Notes: generated from the sequence alone by a model not told the origin. Counted from the first letter of the stretch, positions 16,093 through 26,049 are shown. The stretch: DNA of 50,348 nt from Prochlorococcus sp. AG-402-B19 (GCA_003279615.1 QCHM01000011.1:1-50348), one strand, 5' to 3'. Program-made: numbers and translations.

Positions 16093-18024
16093 GTAAGTAC
16101 TTTGCCGGAGGCTGACTTCTATATGCTCTATAAGTTTTTGTGCATCATGGATTTTTAGATGACCTCCTTGAATTGCTGATTCGCTTGATTTGCGCAATCG
16201 CTCTAATAATATCTCTGGATCATGTTCCAAATATTCTAGAACATTTGATTTTGTATTTCCACGAATGACATGCTCCACTTTATATTTGCCTTGTTCTGTA
16301 AATCTTATATGAACTGCATTAGTACTTCCAAATAAATTATGTAGATTTCCCATCACTTCTTGATAGGCACCACCTAAGAAAAGACCAATTAGATATTTTT
16401 CATCTGTATTGAATTCATGAAGAGGTAGCAAATTTTTAACTTTTCCATTATCAATAAATTGATCAAGTTTTCCATCTGAATCGCATGTTAAATCTGCAAA
16501 GTGACCAAGTTTGTTAGGCTCTGTGCTAAGCCGATGTATCGGCATAATTGGAAAAACTTGATCAATAGCCCAAGTATCCGGAGCCGATCTAAATACGGAA
16601 AGATTTGCATAATATGTTATGGCTAAACTTTCACTTAATTTCTTTAATTCTTTAGGTAGATGTATATTTTTTGGTAATTGATTAACTATTGTTTTTGCAC
16701 AGGCCCATGTCAACTGCTCAGCTTTTGCACGTTCAACCAAATCTATATAACCTAGACGAAAAGCTGCTAGTGCATCTGCTTTAAACTTAAGAGAATCATT
16801 CCATGCTTCTTGTAATTTGGCTAAATCGTCGTCTTGAGTAGCTTTTAAGGAATTTATATGGATTAATGTTTCACGTAAATTTCTAACAGAGAGACATTCT
16901 TTTTCGTCTTTGTTTGGAATCTCAGATGGTAATGAATTTTTACCTAAAATATTAAAGATTAAGATTGAAAAGTGACTAGCAATTGCTCTTCCACTCTCTG
17001 TGATCAAAGTTGGTAGTGCTATCTTTTTTGATTCACAACACTCTTTAATTGTTGCTACTACATCATTTGCATAATTTTGAAGTGAGTAGTTAGTAGATGT
17101 TATTGATGCACTTTGACTTCCATCGTAATCAATTCCTAAGCCACCCCCAACATCTAAGTATCCCATAGGTGCTCCAAGATTAATTAATTCGGCATAAATT
17201 TGTCCGGCTTCTTGTAAGGCATCTTTTAAAATACTTATATCGTTAATTTGACTCCCTAGATGAAAATGTAAAAGCTTTAATTCATTGAGAAGATTTGCTT
17301 CTTTTAACCTTTTCGTTGCTTTCAATATTTCTGGAATTGAAAGGCCAAATTTTGACCTATCACCAATGGAGCTACTCCATCTTCCACTGCTCTGACTAGA
17401 TAGCTTAGCTCTTATTCCTATGAGTGGAGATGCTCCAAGTAAATGACTAGATTTGATTATAAGATCAACATCAGTTCCTTGTTCTATAACGACTATAGGT
17501 TGACGTCCAAGTTGACGTGCTAAAATAGCTGTCTCAATATAACGTTGATCTTTGTAGCCATTGCATATTAGTAAAGCTTTAGGATCTTCTAGGATTGATA
17601 AAGCAATTAGTAACTCTGGCTTGCTTCCAGCTTCTAAGCCAAAATGCCATTTTGAACCACAGGTGATTAATTCTTCAACTACGTGACGCTGTTGATTACA
17701 TTTGATTGGAAATACACCTTGGTATTTTCCTTGATAATGAAAGTCATTAATCGCTTTTTCAAAAGCTTTATGTAGGTTTTTTAAGCAGTCTTCGAGAATA
17801 TCGTCAAATCTTATTAACAATGGAAAATTTAGTTTTCGACTTTCGAGTTCATCTAATAGCTCCATCAAATCATGAGCTTTGTTTTTGGAACCGTTAGGAC
17901 AAATAGAAATATTGCCTTTTTCATTGATAGTGAAATAACCCTTTCCCCATCGTTCAATCCCATAGAGGTCTGAGCTATTTTTGATAGTCCAAGAGAGAGA
18001 TTGATGAGCATTTTTCACAGCCAT
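16081..18024 (-). CDS. speA: Biosynthetic arginine decarboxylase
   Basis: 647 residues, typical for the PLP-dependent SpeA family of fold III. The N-terminus has WTIKNSSDLYGIERWGKGYF. The PLP lysine lies in YQGVFPIKCNQQRHVVE, the substrate and PLP phosphate region reads YLDVGGGLGIDYDGS, and the second active-site segment is near LGLFLGGAYQEVMGNLHNL-type sequence. It converts arginine to agmatine, the first step of plant-type polyamine synthesis. The start MAVKNAHQSL is the first ATG after an upstream gap of about 140 bases shared with ndk. Confidence 0.96.
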   Translation of the reverse strand: MAVKNAHQSLSWTIKNSSDLYGIERWGKGYFTINEKGNISICPNGSKNKAHDLMELLDELESRKLNFPLLIRFDDILEDCLKNLHKAFEKAINDFHYQGKYQGVFPIKCNQQRHVVEELITCGSKWHFGLEAGSKPELLIALSILEDPKALLICNGYKDQRYIETAILARQLGRQPIVVIEQGTDVDLIIKSSHLLGASPLIGIRAKLSSQSSGRWSSSIGDRSKFGLSIPEILKATKRLKEANLLNELKLLHFHLGSQINDISILKDALQEAGQIYAELINLGAPMGYLDVGGGLGIDYDGSQSASITSTNYSLQNYANDVVATIKECCESKKIALPTLITESGRAIASHFSILIFNILGKNSLPSEIPNKDEKECLSVRNLRETLIHINSLKATQDDDLAKLQEAWNDSLKFKADALAAFRLGYIDLVERAKAEQLTWACAKTIVNQLPKNIHLPKELKKLSESLAITYYANLSVFRSAPDTWAIDQVFPIMPIHRLSTEPNKLGHFADLTCDSDGKLDQFIDNGKVKNLLPLHEFNTDEKYLIGLFLGGAYQEVMGNLHNLFGSTNAVHIRFTEQGKYKVEHVIRGNTKSNVLEYLEHDPEILLERLRKSSESAIQGGHLKIHDAQKLIEHIEVSLRQSTYLKS

Positions 18025-18166
18025 TTATGCGATAACAAAGTTGCTAAGTTTTAATCACTTACCATTAATACAATTAAATCTAAGAACAGTTTTATTAAGT
18101 GTCATGTTTTACTTGCCAAGAGGGCAGTTTTAGGAAGACTATGGCTTCATATTATTGAATATTGCA

Positions 18167-18622
18167 ATGACTTTGGAAAGAACTTTTGTTGCTATCAAGC
18201 CAGATGGTGTGCAAAGAGGTTTAATCGCTGAGATTCTTGGTCGTTTTGAAACTAAAGGATTCAAATTAGTGGGTCTAAAGCAACTAATACCAAGTAAAGC
18301 ACTTGCAGAAAAACACTATGGTGTTCACAAAGATCGTCCTTTTTTTTCAGGTTTAGTTGATTTCATAACAAGTGGACCTGTTGTAGCGATGGTTTGGGAG
18401 GGTGAAGGAGTGATTGCAAGTGCGAGAAAATTGATTGGAGCAACAAAGCCTCTTGAGGCAGAACCTGGAACAATTAGAGGTGATTTAGCTGTAAACATTG
18501 GTCGGAATGTCATTCATGGTTCTGATGGTTCTGATACGGCAGCTTTTGAAATCGATCTATGGTTCCAGGAACATGAACTTTTTGATTGGACTCCATCAGA
18601 TCAATCATGGAGAGTTGAATAA
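18167..18622 (+). CDS. ndk: Nucleoside diphosphate kinase
   Basis: 151 residues from the ATG at 18167, giving [19 protein letters not shown], the standard N-terminus; a TTG 12 bases upstream is open but unnecessary. The phosphate-accepting His lies in [12 protein letters not shown], the family signature N-x-x-H-(G/A)-S-D. It equalises (d)NTP pools by transferring the gamma phosphate from ATP. It is divergent from speA and convergent with thiO. Confidence 0.97.
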   Translation: MTLERTFVAIKPDGVQRGLIAEILGRFETKGFKLVGLKQLIPSKALAEKHYGVHKDRPFFSGLVDFITSGPVVAMVWEGEGVIASARKLIGATKPLEAEPGTIRGDLAVNIGRNVIHGSDGSDTAAFEIDLWFQEHELFDWTPSDQSWRVE

Positions 18623-18660
18623 ATTTATTGTTGAACTTCACAATCTTGTTTGAGTGGTTT

Positions 18661-19764
18661 TTAAAATCTGTCCCAACTGAATTGGGACAAAAAATTGCTT
18701 TCTTCATTACTTAAAGGGGTAGAGCAAATTGATTTTCCAATTAATTCTGAAGTTATCGACGCCAATAGCACTCCATTGCGATGATGCCCAGTGGCCAGCC
18801 AGAGTCCATTAATTGATGACATTCCAAGCAATGGACCTTCGTCGGGTGTGCATGGACGAAAACCCCACCATCTTTCCATATGAGGTAGTTGATTAAGTTC
18901 AGGAATCAGAGATTGAATTCCTTTTTGTAGCTCGCTTTGTCCTTTTGGAGTAAGTCCTTTCTGAAAACCTACCTCACGCTCACTAGTTGCACCTACGATT
19001 ATTAGACCGTCATCTCTTGGAACCAAGTAAATGCCAGGTCCAAAAACAATTCTTTTTAGAATCTGTTTTGGTCCCTGAATAGATAACATCTGGCCTTTAA
19101 CTGGAAAAATAGGGAGTGTTTTAAAAATTTGTTTGCTCCAGGCACCGCAGCAGAGAACTGCTTCTTCACTTTTTAAAAGATTGATATTTCCATTAATGTC
19201 TTTAATCTTGACCCCATTAAACTTGTTTGAATCTTTTATTATTTCAATCACTTCAACTCCTTCTTGAAAGTGAACACCTAATTCAACACATGCTTTTTCA
19301 AGTGCTCTCATTAGTAGTCTTCGATTGTCGATTTGACCATCTTGCCTAAAAAGTAAACCTAATTTCCATTTTTCTGAGAGTCCTGGAACTTCTTTAGTGA
19401 GTTCATGCCTGTTTAGCTTTTCACCAAATTTATATGTTGGGAAGGATTCACAATCTTTTTGGCTTTCAAATGGGACAACAATTCCACAAGTTTTGAGACC
19501 ACATGACATTTTGCTATTTCTCTCAATGCTTTCTATCCATGTCGGATGTCTTTGAAGACTACTTTGACCAAGATTTAAAAGATCACCTTGAAGCCCTTCA
19601 GCATGAGGGGCAAGCATTCCAGCAGCAACAAAACCTGCTGCTTCAAGTCTGCTTCTACTTAAAATTTCAACGCGTTTACCTCGCTGAGCAAGTTCATGGG
19701 CTATTCCCAGACCCATTAATCCTCCTCCGAGGATTAACAATGGTTTTTCATTTAAGACATCCAT
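18661..19764 (-). CDS. thiO: Glycine oxidase ThiO, FAD-dependent
   Basis: 367 residues. The Rossmann motif at the N-terminus, PLLILGGGLMGLGIAHELAQ, binds FAD. Further marks of the DAO-type amine oxidase fold are AAGMLAPHAEG, VPFESQKDCES, and the C-terminal WWGFRPCTPDEGPLLG and ATGHHRNGVLLA. The enzyme oxidises glycine to iminoglycine for the thiazole of thiamin. Cyanobacteria have either ThiO or ThiH; the sequence supports the oxygen-dependent route. The gene is convergent with ndk. Confidence 0.92.
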   Translation of the reverse strand: MDVLNEKPLLILGGGLMGLGIAHELAQRGKRVEILSRSRLEAAGFVAAGMLAPHAEGLQGDLLNLGQSSLQRHPTWIESIERNSKMSCGLKTCGIVVPFESQKDCESFPTYKFGEKLNRHELTKEVPGLSEKWKLGLLFRQDGQIDNRRLLMRALEKACVELGVHFQEGVEVIEIIKDSNKFNGVKIKDINGNINLLKSEEAVLCCGAWSKQIFKTLPIFPVKGQMLSIQGPKQILKRIVFGPGIYLVPRDDGLIIVGATSEREVGFQKGLTPKGQSELQKGIQSLIPELNQLPHMERWWGFRPCTPDEGPLLGMSSINGLWLATGHHRNGVLLASITSELIGKSICSTPLSNEESNFLSQFSWDRF

Positions 19765-19863
19765 TGCTTGGATTTGGAAAATGTTATTTTCAATGTTTTA
19801 GATTACGTTAGCTTCCATGACTGAGCTTTTCTTTCATAAGATTCATATATCTAGGTCAAATTA

Positions 19864-21339
19864 ATGTCACAATCAAATGTTTCTTGGGAAGTTGTAATCG
19901 GATTAGAAACGCATGTTCAGTTGGGAACTAATAGCAAGATATTTAGTAGCGCATCAACCAACTTTGGTGACGATCCAAATACTCACATTGACCCAGTGGT
20001 ATGCGGATTACCAGGTACTTTGCCAGTCCTAAATAAAAAGGTTCTGGAATATGCAGTAAAAGCAGCGATGGCTTTGAATCTAAATATTGCCTCTCACAGT
20101 AAATTTGATAGAAAGCAATATTTTTATCCAGACTTACCAAAAAATTATCAAATATCTCAGTTTGATGAACCTATTGCAGAAGATGGTTGGATAGAGGTAG
20201 AAGTAGCAGAAAAAGGAAAAGAAACTTATACCAAAAAAATAGGCATTGAAAGACTACATATGGAAGAGGATGCTGGAAAACTTGTTCATGCAGGTAGTGA
20301 TCAATTGTCAGGCTCCACCCATTCCCTGGTTGATTACAACAGAGCAGGCGTAGCACTTGCTGAAATAGTTAGTAAACCTGATTTAAGAACAGGTAGAGAG
20401 GCTGCGGAGTATGCAGCTGAAATCAGACGAATTATGCGTTATTTGGGAGTATCTGATGGGAATATGCAGGAGGGATCGTTGCGATGTGATGTGAATATTT
20501 CAGTTAGACCAACTGTTAATGATCCATTTGGTACAAAAGTAGAAATAAAAAATATGAATTCATTTTCAGCTATTCAAAAGGCTTGTGAATATGAAATTAA
20601 GCGGCAAATTAAAGCTTATGAATCTGGAGAAGAAGTAAAACAAGAAACGAGGTTATGGGATGAAGGCAAGCAACTGACTAAAAGTATGAGATCAAAAGAA
20701 GGTAGTAGCGATTATCGTTATTTTCCTGATCCTGATTTAGGTCCGATAGAAGTAAGTCATGATTTAAAAGAAAAATGGCGCGCAGAATTACCAGAATTGC
20801 CAGCTGCAAAAAGAAATAGATATGCAGCAGAACTTGGCCTTTCTATTTATGATGCACGAGTCTTGACTGATGAATCTTCAATGGCCCAATATTTTGAAAA
20901 AGTTGTTAATGAAGGTGGAGCAGCAAAATCTTCAGCAAATTGGATAATGGGAGATATAGCAGCATTTATCAAATCTAATAGATTATCATTTGATCAATTA
21001 TCTTTTAAGCCAAATCAGTTAGCAGAAATGCTGCAAATGATTGATGTAGGAGAAATAAGTGGAAAAATTGCTAAAGAAATTTTGCCTGAACTATTAAGTA
21101 AAGGTGGCTCTCCTAAGCAATTAGTCAAAGAACGTGGCTTAGGTATGATTGGTGACCCTAAAGTTATTGAGGAAATTATTAATAAATTGATCCTTAATCA
21201 TCCTAATGAGGTTGAATCTTTTAGAGCTGGGAAGAAGAAATTGTTAGGTTTTTTTGTAGGTCAATTAATGAAGGAAACAAAAGGGAAAGCGGATCCAAAA
21301 CTCGCTAATCAAATATTAAATAAGAAATTACAAGGTTAG
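19864..21339 (+). CDS. gatB: Aspartyl/glutamyl-tRNA amidotransferase subunit B
   Basis: 491 residues, full length. The N-terminal WEVVIGLETHVQLGTNSKIF, DRKQYFYPDLPKNYQISQFD and RLHMEEDAGKLVH belong to the kinase-like cradle that binds ATP and the tRNA acceptor end. The C-terminal helical and YqeY-like domains end ANQILNKKLQG. With GatA and GatC, not in this window, it turns Glu-tRNA-Gln into Gln-tRNA-Gln. Its last four bases overlap the convergent coaE gene. Confidence 0.97.
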   Translation: MSQSNVSWEVVIGLETHVQLGTNSKIFSSASTNFGDDPNTHIDPVVCGLPGTLPVLNKKVLEYAVKAAMALNLNIASHSKFDRKQYFYPDLPKNYQISQFDEPIAEDGWIEVEVAEKGKETYTKKIGIERLHMEEDAGKLVHAGSDQLSGSTHSLVDYNRAGVALAEIVSKPDLRTGREAAEYAAEIRRIMRYLGVSDGNMQEGSLRCDVNISVRPTVNDPFGTKVEIKNMNSFSAIQKACEYEIKRQIKAYESGEEVKQETRLWDEGKQLTKSMRSKEGSSDYRYFPDPDLGPIEVSHDLKEKWRAELPELPAAKRNRYAAELGLSIYDARVLTDESSMAQYFEKVVNEGGAAKSSANWIMGDIAAFIKSNRLSFDQLSFKPNQLAEMLQMIDVGEISGKIAKEILPELLSKGGSPKQLVKERGLGMIGDPKVIEEIINKLILNHPNEVESFRAGKKKLLGFFVGQLMKETKGKADPKLANQILNKKLQG

Positions 21340-21980
21340 AAATTATATAATTTTTTTAACTGCAGTTTCCATGTCTCATCATTATTAGAATTAGTAATTA
21401 TATGATCTGCAAATTGTTTTTTAAAAGAATTATCCCATTGGGAATCAATTCTTTGATTTGCTTCTTCGAGACTGCACTTATCTCTTAATTGAAGTCTTTT
21501 TAATTGTATAGTTCTAGAGCAATCTATATAACAAATTTCACTACATAAATTTGTATAATTTTTTTCAAATAGAAGTGGAATAATCAAAATTACTACTGAA
21601 TTTGATTTCAATTTTTCTAAGTCTTCCGCAATTCTTTTGTTAACAAACGGATGTATTATTTCTTCCAGCCATTTTTTTTCAACATCATTTTGAAAAACTA
21701 TTTTCGCTAATGATTTGCGATTAATAACTTGATCATTTTTACTCGAATTGTGAATTATTTTATCTCCATATCTCAATAAGATTTTCTTGGATATTGGATT
21801 TTCAGCTCTCAATGCTTCATGAGCATATAAGTCAGCGTCTAAAATAGGCCATTGCTTTCTTTCAAATAAGAAATTTCCAATGATCGTTTTTCCACTGGCA
21901 ATACCTCCAGTGATACCTATTCTTCTTTGCTTGCCTTTCCATCTCAGACAAAGTTTGTTTGTTTGTTTTTGGTCAATCAT
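21336..21980 (-). CDS. coaE: Dephospho-CoA kinase
   Basis: 214 residues. The P-loop is RIGITGGIASGKTIIGNFL, followed by the substrate element LDADLYAHEALR and the lid/core segment VILIIPLLFEKNYTNLC. It phosphorylates the 3'-OH of dephospho-CoA, the last step of CoA synthesis. It is convergent with gatB (4-base overlap) and divergent from argJ across 15 bases, so the coaE and argJ promoters must overlap the opposite coding regions. Confidence 0.95.
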   Translation of the reverse strand: MIDQKQTNKLCLRWKGKQRRIGITGGIASGKTIIGNFLFERKQWPILDADLYAHEALRAENPISKKILLRYGDKIIHNSSKNDQVINRKSLAKIVFQNDVEKKWLEEIIHPFVNKRIAEDLEKLKSNSVVILIIPLLFEKNYTNLCSEICYIDCSRTIQLKRLQLRDKCSLEEANQRIDSQWDNSFKKQFADHIITNSNNDETWKLQLKKLYNF

Positions 21981-21995
21981 TAATATTGATAGTAA

Positions 21996-23258
21996 GTGAA
22001 AAATGCTCTTCTGAATTTGAGTCTTTTGACATCTTCTGTTTGGTCTCCAATTTCTGGTGGTATTACTACCCCTAATGGTTTTTTAGCAGCTGGCATTTCT
22101 GCAGGGTTGAAGCCTTCTGGGAAGAAAGATCTTGCTTTGTTATATGCACCTGATGGTGCTTGTTGCAGTGGAACATTTACTCAATCAGTCACTCGTGCTT
22201 ATTGCGTGGATCTATGTATTGATCGATTGAAGGCATCTGAGGGAAAAATACGTGCTGTTGTTATCAACTCTGGACATGCAAATGCTTGTACAGGTAGTAG
22301 AGGCAAAATTGATAGTGAAATCATCACACATGAGCTTGCTAAACGCCTTGGATTGTTTGATGAAGAAGTTTTGATATGTTCTACTGGTGTCATTGGTGAA
22401 CCAATACCCGTTGAAAAAGTTAATACCCACTTGGACTATCTTATTAAGAGTTTAGGCAAGGAGGCATACCATGATGCAGCTAATGCAATTCTTACTACCG
22501 ATCTTCAAGTAAAGCAAATTGCATATCAAGCAGTTTTAGGAGGAAGACGAATATCTATTGGAGGGATGGCTAAAGGTTCAGGTATGATTCACCCCTCAAT
22601 GGCAACAATGTTGAGCTATATTACATGTGACGTTGGTATAGATCATATTTTATGGTCGCAGATGATTAAGCGAGTTGCAGAATCATCTTTCAATTCTATT
22701 ACAGTTGATGGAGATACGAGTACAAATGATACTTTTTTGGCTTTTGCTTCTGGATCAGAATTAGATGCCAGGTATTTATCAACGCTTGAAGAGGGACTAC
22801 ATCTAACAGCCCAATACTTGGCTAAAGCAATAGCAAGGGATGGAGAAGGTGCTAATTGCTTGCTAGAGATAAAGGTTAAGGGTGCTCAAAGTGATTTAGA
22901 TGCTCATGTAATGGCTCGCACAGTTGCTTCATCTTCTTTAGTGAAAACTGCAATTCATGGTTCTGATCCTAATTGGGGAAGAATTATTGCTGCACTAGGT
23001 CGTGCAGGTATCTTTTTTAATATCAATGATGTCAACTTATGGATTGGACCTTATGAAATATTCTCTAATGGAAAACCTCTAGACTTTGATAGACAAATAG
23101 TTAGTAATTTTATGAAAGCTAGATTAAACGGGAAATATTTGATCGATGATCTTATAACTATCTGTGTAAGGGTAGGGACAGGGAAAGGCTCGTCTACTGC
23201 TTGGGGGTGTGATTTGTCTGATCAATATGTACGTATTAATGCCGACTACACTACATGA
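21996..23258 (+). CDS. argJ: Bifunctional ornithine acetyltransferase / N-acetylglutamate synthase
   Basis: 420 residues from a GTG at 21996. ArgJ is a self-cleaving protein. The cleavage site and nucleophile Thr lie in HPSMATMLSYITCDV, between Ala and Thr of MATML. The N-terminal SPISGGITTPNGFLAAGISA and VVINSGHANACTG, and the C-terminal GSDPNWGRIIAALGRAG, are family signatures. It recycles the acetyl group from N-acetylornithine to glutamate in cyclic arginine synthesis. The start lies only 15 bases from the coaE start. Confidence 0.96.
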   Translation: MKNALLNLSLLTSSVWSPISGGITTPNGFLAAGISAGLKPSGKKDLALLYAPDGACCSGTFTQSVTRAYCVDLCIDRLKASEGKIRAVVINSGHANACTGSRGKIDSEIITHELAKRLGLFDEEVLICSTGVIGEPIPVEKVNTHLDYLIKSLGKEAYHDAANAILTTDLQVKQIAYQAVLGGRRISIGGMAKGSGMIHPSMATMLSYITCDVGIDHILWSQMIKRVAESSFNSITVDGDTSTNDTFLAFASGSELDARYLSTLEEGLHLTAQYLAKAIARDGEGANCLLEIKVKGAQSDLDAHVMARTVASSSLVKTAIHGSDPNWGRIIAALGRAGIFFNINDVNLWIGPYEIFSNGKPLDFDRQIVSNFMKARLNGKYLIDDLITICVRVGTGKGSSTAWGCDLSDQYVRINADYTT

Positions 23259-23717
23259 AAACTGTGATAACTCAAAAGCATTGCCATCACTAGAAAAAAG
23301 GTCATGTTTGTATTACATTTATAGCAAGTGTGATAATAGTGTGATCTTATTATAAGACCATATACCCACTTTTTTAATGGGTAGGAAGGGTGCAGGAAAA
23401 TGGGTAGACTTAAGCCTTGATTCATAGGTAATAATTCTCTTGGTTGATAACCCAGAAACCAACCATGAGACTGAACCCTTTCAAGCTGATCTAGCTCAAG
23501 TTTTCATCATCAGGCTTTATATAAAAGCAATGGATGAACAGATCTCATCTGATGTAAATTATCCTTTACTCTTAATAATTCTCCTCTAGTTGAGAAGTCT
23601 AGTAATAGCTATGGATTTAAGGAAAAGCCATTGAAAATCATTCCAACCTTTTTGTGAATCCATTCCAACTTTGAATAAATAACTCAGTTTTTAGTGTTTT
23701 GTCTATCCACACAATTT
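23259..23717. other. 459-base intergenic region at the backbone/island boundary
   Basis: Behind argJ there is a weak hairpin (ACCCA...TGGGT around a T-run, near 23370-23390). Then an open frame at 23440-23589 (TTG start, 49 codons) includes QADLAQVFIIRLYIKAMDEQ, which is protein-like but lacks a ribosome binding site or known family. No RNA gene or repeat was recognised. The region separates conserved housekeeping genes from the orphan-rich right half. Confidence 0.4.
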
Positions 23718-24287
23718 TCACGAATTAAATTGACTCACATAAAGGAGCTGTGTATCTGGGTCGTAAATCATAAGAAATCCATCACTGCAAGGATTGAATT
23801 CATCTGCTTTTGAATATTGACAACTCCCAAGGTGAAAAAAAGATTTTGATTCAAATAATTCCTTTCTGCTTAAGAATGGAATACTTTTTGGCAATTTTGG
23901 TCTTTTATAAGTTCTTAGAAAATAATCCCACTCACTAAAAGCCCATCCATATAACTCGCTGCCCTTTAATTGTTGATCTATTGGTCCTTTCACCCACAGC
24001 AGTTCATCTATTTGAATTGTTTGTTGGATATTGGGACTGTCTTCAATTAGTTGAAAAACTCCATTCGCTTCTCCATCAGCCGATAAACTACAACGACCAG
24101 AATCATACGAATCCAAAAGTTCAAATTCTAGAATTGGTACATTTAGTTGAGAATAAGGATTAAGAAGTTTGAAAGGCTTCGTACATTGTCTATGCATTTT
24201 AGCTATGTGATAGCCAAAATATATTGTGCATGCTCCAAAAAAAATTAGAAAGGCTGACGAGATATATAAACAACCTTTCTTAAACAT
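23718..24287 (-). CDS. Hypothetical protein with N-terminal membrane anchor
   Basis: 189 residues. One helix (about 7-27, LYISSAFLIFFGACTIYFGY) is followed by an extracytoplasmic domain with four cysteines (for example QCTKPF, GRCSLSADGEANGVFQL, GSCQYSKADEFNPCSDG). The C-terminus GFLMIYDPDTQLLYVSQ is beta-rich. The layout suggests a membrane-anchored periplasmic protein with disulfides. I do not recognise the family. It is divergent from the membrane protein at 24333 across 45 bases. Confidence 0.8.
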   Translation of the reverse strand: MFKKGCLYISSAFLIFFGACTIYFGYHIAKMHRQCTKPFKLLNPYSQLNVPILEFELLDSYDSGRCSLSADGEANGVFQLIEDSPNIQQTIQIDELLWVKGPIDQQLKGSELYGWAFSEWDYFLRTYKRPKLPKSIPFLSRKELFESKSFFHLGSCQYSKADEFNPCSDGFLMIYDPDTQLLYVSQFNS

Positions 24288-24332
24288 ATAATCACTTAAG
24301 ATTGTTTTATTATAGAAGACTCTGCACTCTCT

Positions 24333-24695
24333 TTGAAAAAAATCCTTGAGTATTTTTCTTATAAGAAATGCCTTAAAAGAAGAGCATCAGATGAAGGTGC
24401 AAGTGCTGCAATGGCTACTGTGTTTTGCATATTCCCTCCATGCTGGCCTATTTACATAATTACGAGACGATCAATACTTCCAATGTGTTCAGTCGTATTT
24501 CTCTCAATCTTGAGTGGATTCATAATTAAGCCTGTCTTTAGTGATCTTTTTGGAATTGATCTTAGTGATCTAAATTGGGCTTGGTTTGATCTCGTGATCC
24601 TTTTTATAGGAGCCAGGCTATCTATTTTATTGGAACAGAAAATAGCCTTAAAAAAAATCAAGAACTCTTTTTATATATTAGAAAATGACGATTAA
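24333..24695 (+). CDS. Hypothetical membrane protein, 120 residues
   Basis: The frame starts at a TTG (24333), giving MKKILEYFSYKKCLKRRASD. It has hydrophobic helices around 24-45 (MATVFCIFPPCWPIYIIT) and 49-67 and a third near 83-101 (WFDLVILFIGARLSILL), ending with a charged tail. The odd CIFPPCWP suggests a kinked first helix. No family is recognised. The complementary-strand frame inside it is a shadow. Confidence 0.65.
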   Translation: MKKILEYFSYKKCLKRRASDEGASAAMATVFCIFPPCWPIYIITRRSILPMCSVVFLSILSGFIIKPVFSDLFGIDLSDLNWAWFDLVILFIGARLSILLEQKIALKKIKNSFYILENDD

Positions 24696-24831
24696 GAATT
24701 GAGAATATTAGTAGAGTTTCCTAAATAGTAGTTTGCAAAAGTTTGAACATATTTTCAAAATGCTATGACTGATCTCTTAGTTAAGCGAGCTTTTTAAGTT
24801 GGTTCCAATTCCTTAAATCGCTTTTAATCAT

Positions 24832-24996
24832 TTAAAGGCATTTGTTAATTAACCTCATGACAATGAAAACAAGAAATCCACCAATAAGAACTCCTTCACC
24901 AAAACCCATCCAGAATACTTGATATTCACTCAATCCTAGTCTTGATCTCCATCTTGCAACCTTTGCTTGATGTCTTTTGAGCAATAAAGATAACAT
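24832..24996 (-). CDS. Small membrane protein, 54 residues
   Basis: From an ATG at 24994-24996 the protein is MLSLLLKRHQAKVARWRSRL followed by GLSEYQVFWMGFGEGVLIGG and a helix FLVFIVMRLINKCL. A basic amphipathic N-terminus, a 'LSxYQxFW' turn and one transmembrane helix are typical of small conserved Prochlorococcus membrane proteins as I remember them. Function is unknown. It lies between two minus-strand accessory genes. Confidence 0.65.
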   Translation of the reverse strand: MLSLLLKRHQAKVARWRSRLGLSEYQVFWMGFGEGVLIGGFLVFIVMRLINKCL

Positions 24997-25098
24997 TTGA
25001 TTTTTTATTCAAAAATATATGCTTTAAACTCTAGTTGGATTTGAGATATTAGTGAATTTTCGGCTATTAACGTCGATCTAATGAAAAGTTCTTCTTGA

Positions 25099-25938
25099 TT
25101 AACAACAACCAGTTTTTTCTTTGACTGGATTTTGAAAGGGGATACTCATTCCACCATTATCGAAAATGCCACAATGAGTATTGAAATTTCCTTCAACACC
25201 AAGTGCATAACTGCTGCTGTAAGTCCCAGTACCAATACCACAACTTAACTTTGAATCGATAGATACTTGTGGCAGAGCAGTTAATGCAGCAGTTAAAGCA
25301 GTTGCATTAGCAACTCCTTCTCCAAGGGTATTGATGTTGTTTTTGTTGGTGGTGATATTTGAAGCATTCGTAGAGATATCAGAAGCGTTAGTGGAAATAT
25401 CAGTATCGTTACTTGAGATATTAGAGGCGTTAGTAGCAATATCGGTATCGTTGCTTGAGATATTAGAGGCGTTAGTGGAAATATCAGTATCGTTGCTGGA
25501 GATGTTTGATGTATTAGTTGAGATGTTAGAGGTATTTGTTACTACACTTGAAGACTGGATATTAACAGTTGCATAAGCAGGATCAACATCTAGAGACTCA
25601 GTATTGAGGGTTATATCCCTTGTCCAACTATCATTTGTGATGTCATAACTATGTAATTTATTGTCAGTTTCATCAATAATATATATTTTGTTCTCCGAGG
25701 GATTGAAATAAGTAGATTCGGGAGTAGTTCCACTTAATGGAGTTGTCGAAATTTTGGTTAAAGTAAAAGATGAACCAGAAGAGTTGGAAGTTTGTTTGAA
25801 TAATTCTAAAGTTCGTTCGGAATAACCATTACCAGTCACGTTAACCACGTATTGAAGAACCTCCTCTGCTTTTAGCGAAGAGGAACCACTAATTAAAGCA
25901 ATTGCACTAGCAAGAGCAGAAGAGGCAAGACGACGCAT
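25099..25938 (-). CDS. Secreted YadA-like (trimeric autotransporter-type) repeat protein
   Basis: 279 residues. A signal peptide (about 1-24, with SSALASAIALISGSSSLKA) comes first. A beta-rich domain (25-125) contains TYFNPSENKIYIIDETDNKL, like one propeller blade. Then come 14-residue repeats ISTNASNISSNDTD (about 140-205), the pattern of left-handed trimeric coiled-coil stalks in YadA-type adhesins. The C-terminus, ALTAALTALPQ then GIGTGTYSSSYALGVEG, resembles the start of the YadA membrane anchor but ends KTGCC. It would lie on the cell surface. The anchor looks short or modified, so export may differ from classic type Vc. Confidence in the coiled-coil repeat is high, in the family moderate. 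Confidence 0.8.
   Translation of the reverse strand: MRRLASSALASAIALISGSSSLKAEEVLQYVVNVTGNGYSERTLELFKQTSNSSGSSFTLTKISTTPLSGTTPESTYFNPSENKIYIIDETDNKLHSYDITNDSWTRDITLNTESLDVDPAYATVNIQSSSVVTNTSNISTNTSNISSNDTDISTNASNISSNDTDIATNASNISSNDTDISTNASDISTNASNITTNKNNINTLGEGVANATALTAALTALPQVSIDSKLSCGIGTGTYSSSYALGVEGNFNTHCGIFDNGGMSIPFQNPVKEKTGCC
25385..25510 (-). repeat. Tandem 42-bp repeats in the YadA-like gene
   Basis: Three 42-bp units (25385-25426, 25427-25468, 25469-25510) differ at only a few bases and encode the 14-residue stalk repeat. Shorter degenerate 21-bp units extend on both sides (about 25358-25530). Such arrays change copy number readily, which would lengthen or shorten the stalk in frame. 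Confidence 0.9.
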
Positions 25939-26049
25939 GATCTATGTATATTAAATTCATGATCATCTAGAATTACTAGATTGTTTATAGTTTTTTGAAC
26001 GCATGTATTTTTTCATAAAGATTCCTTTACTATTTCACCTAATCACTGT

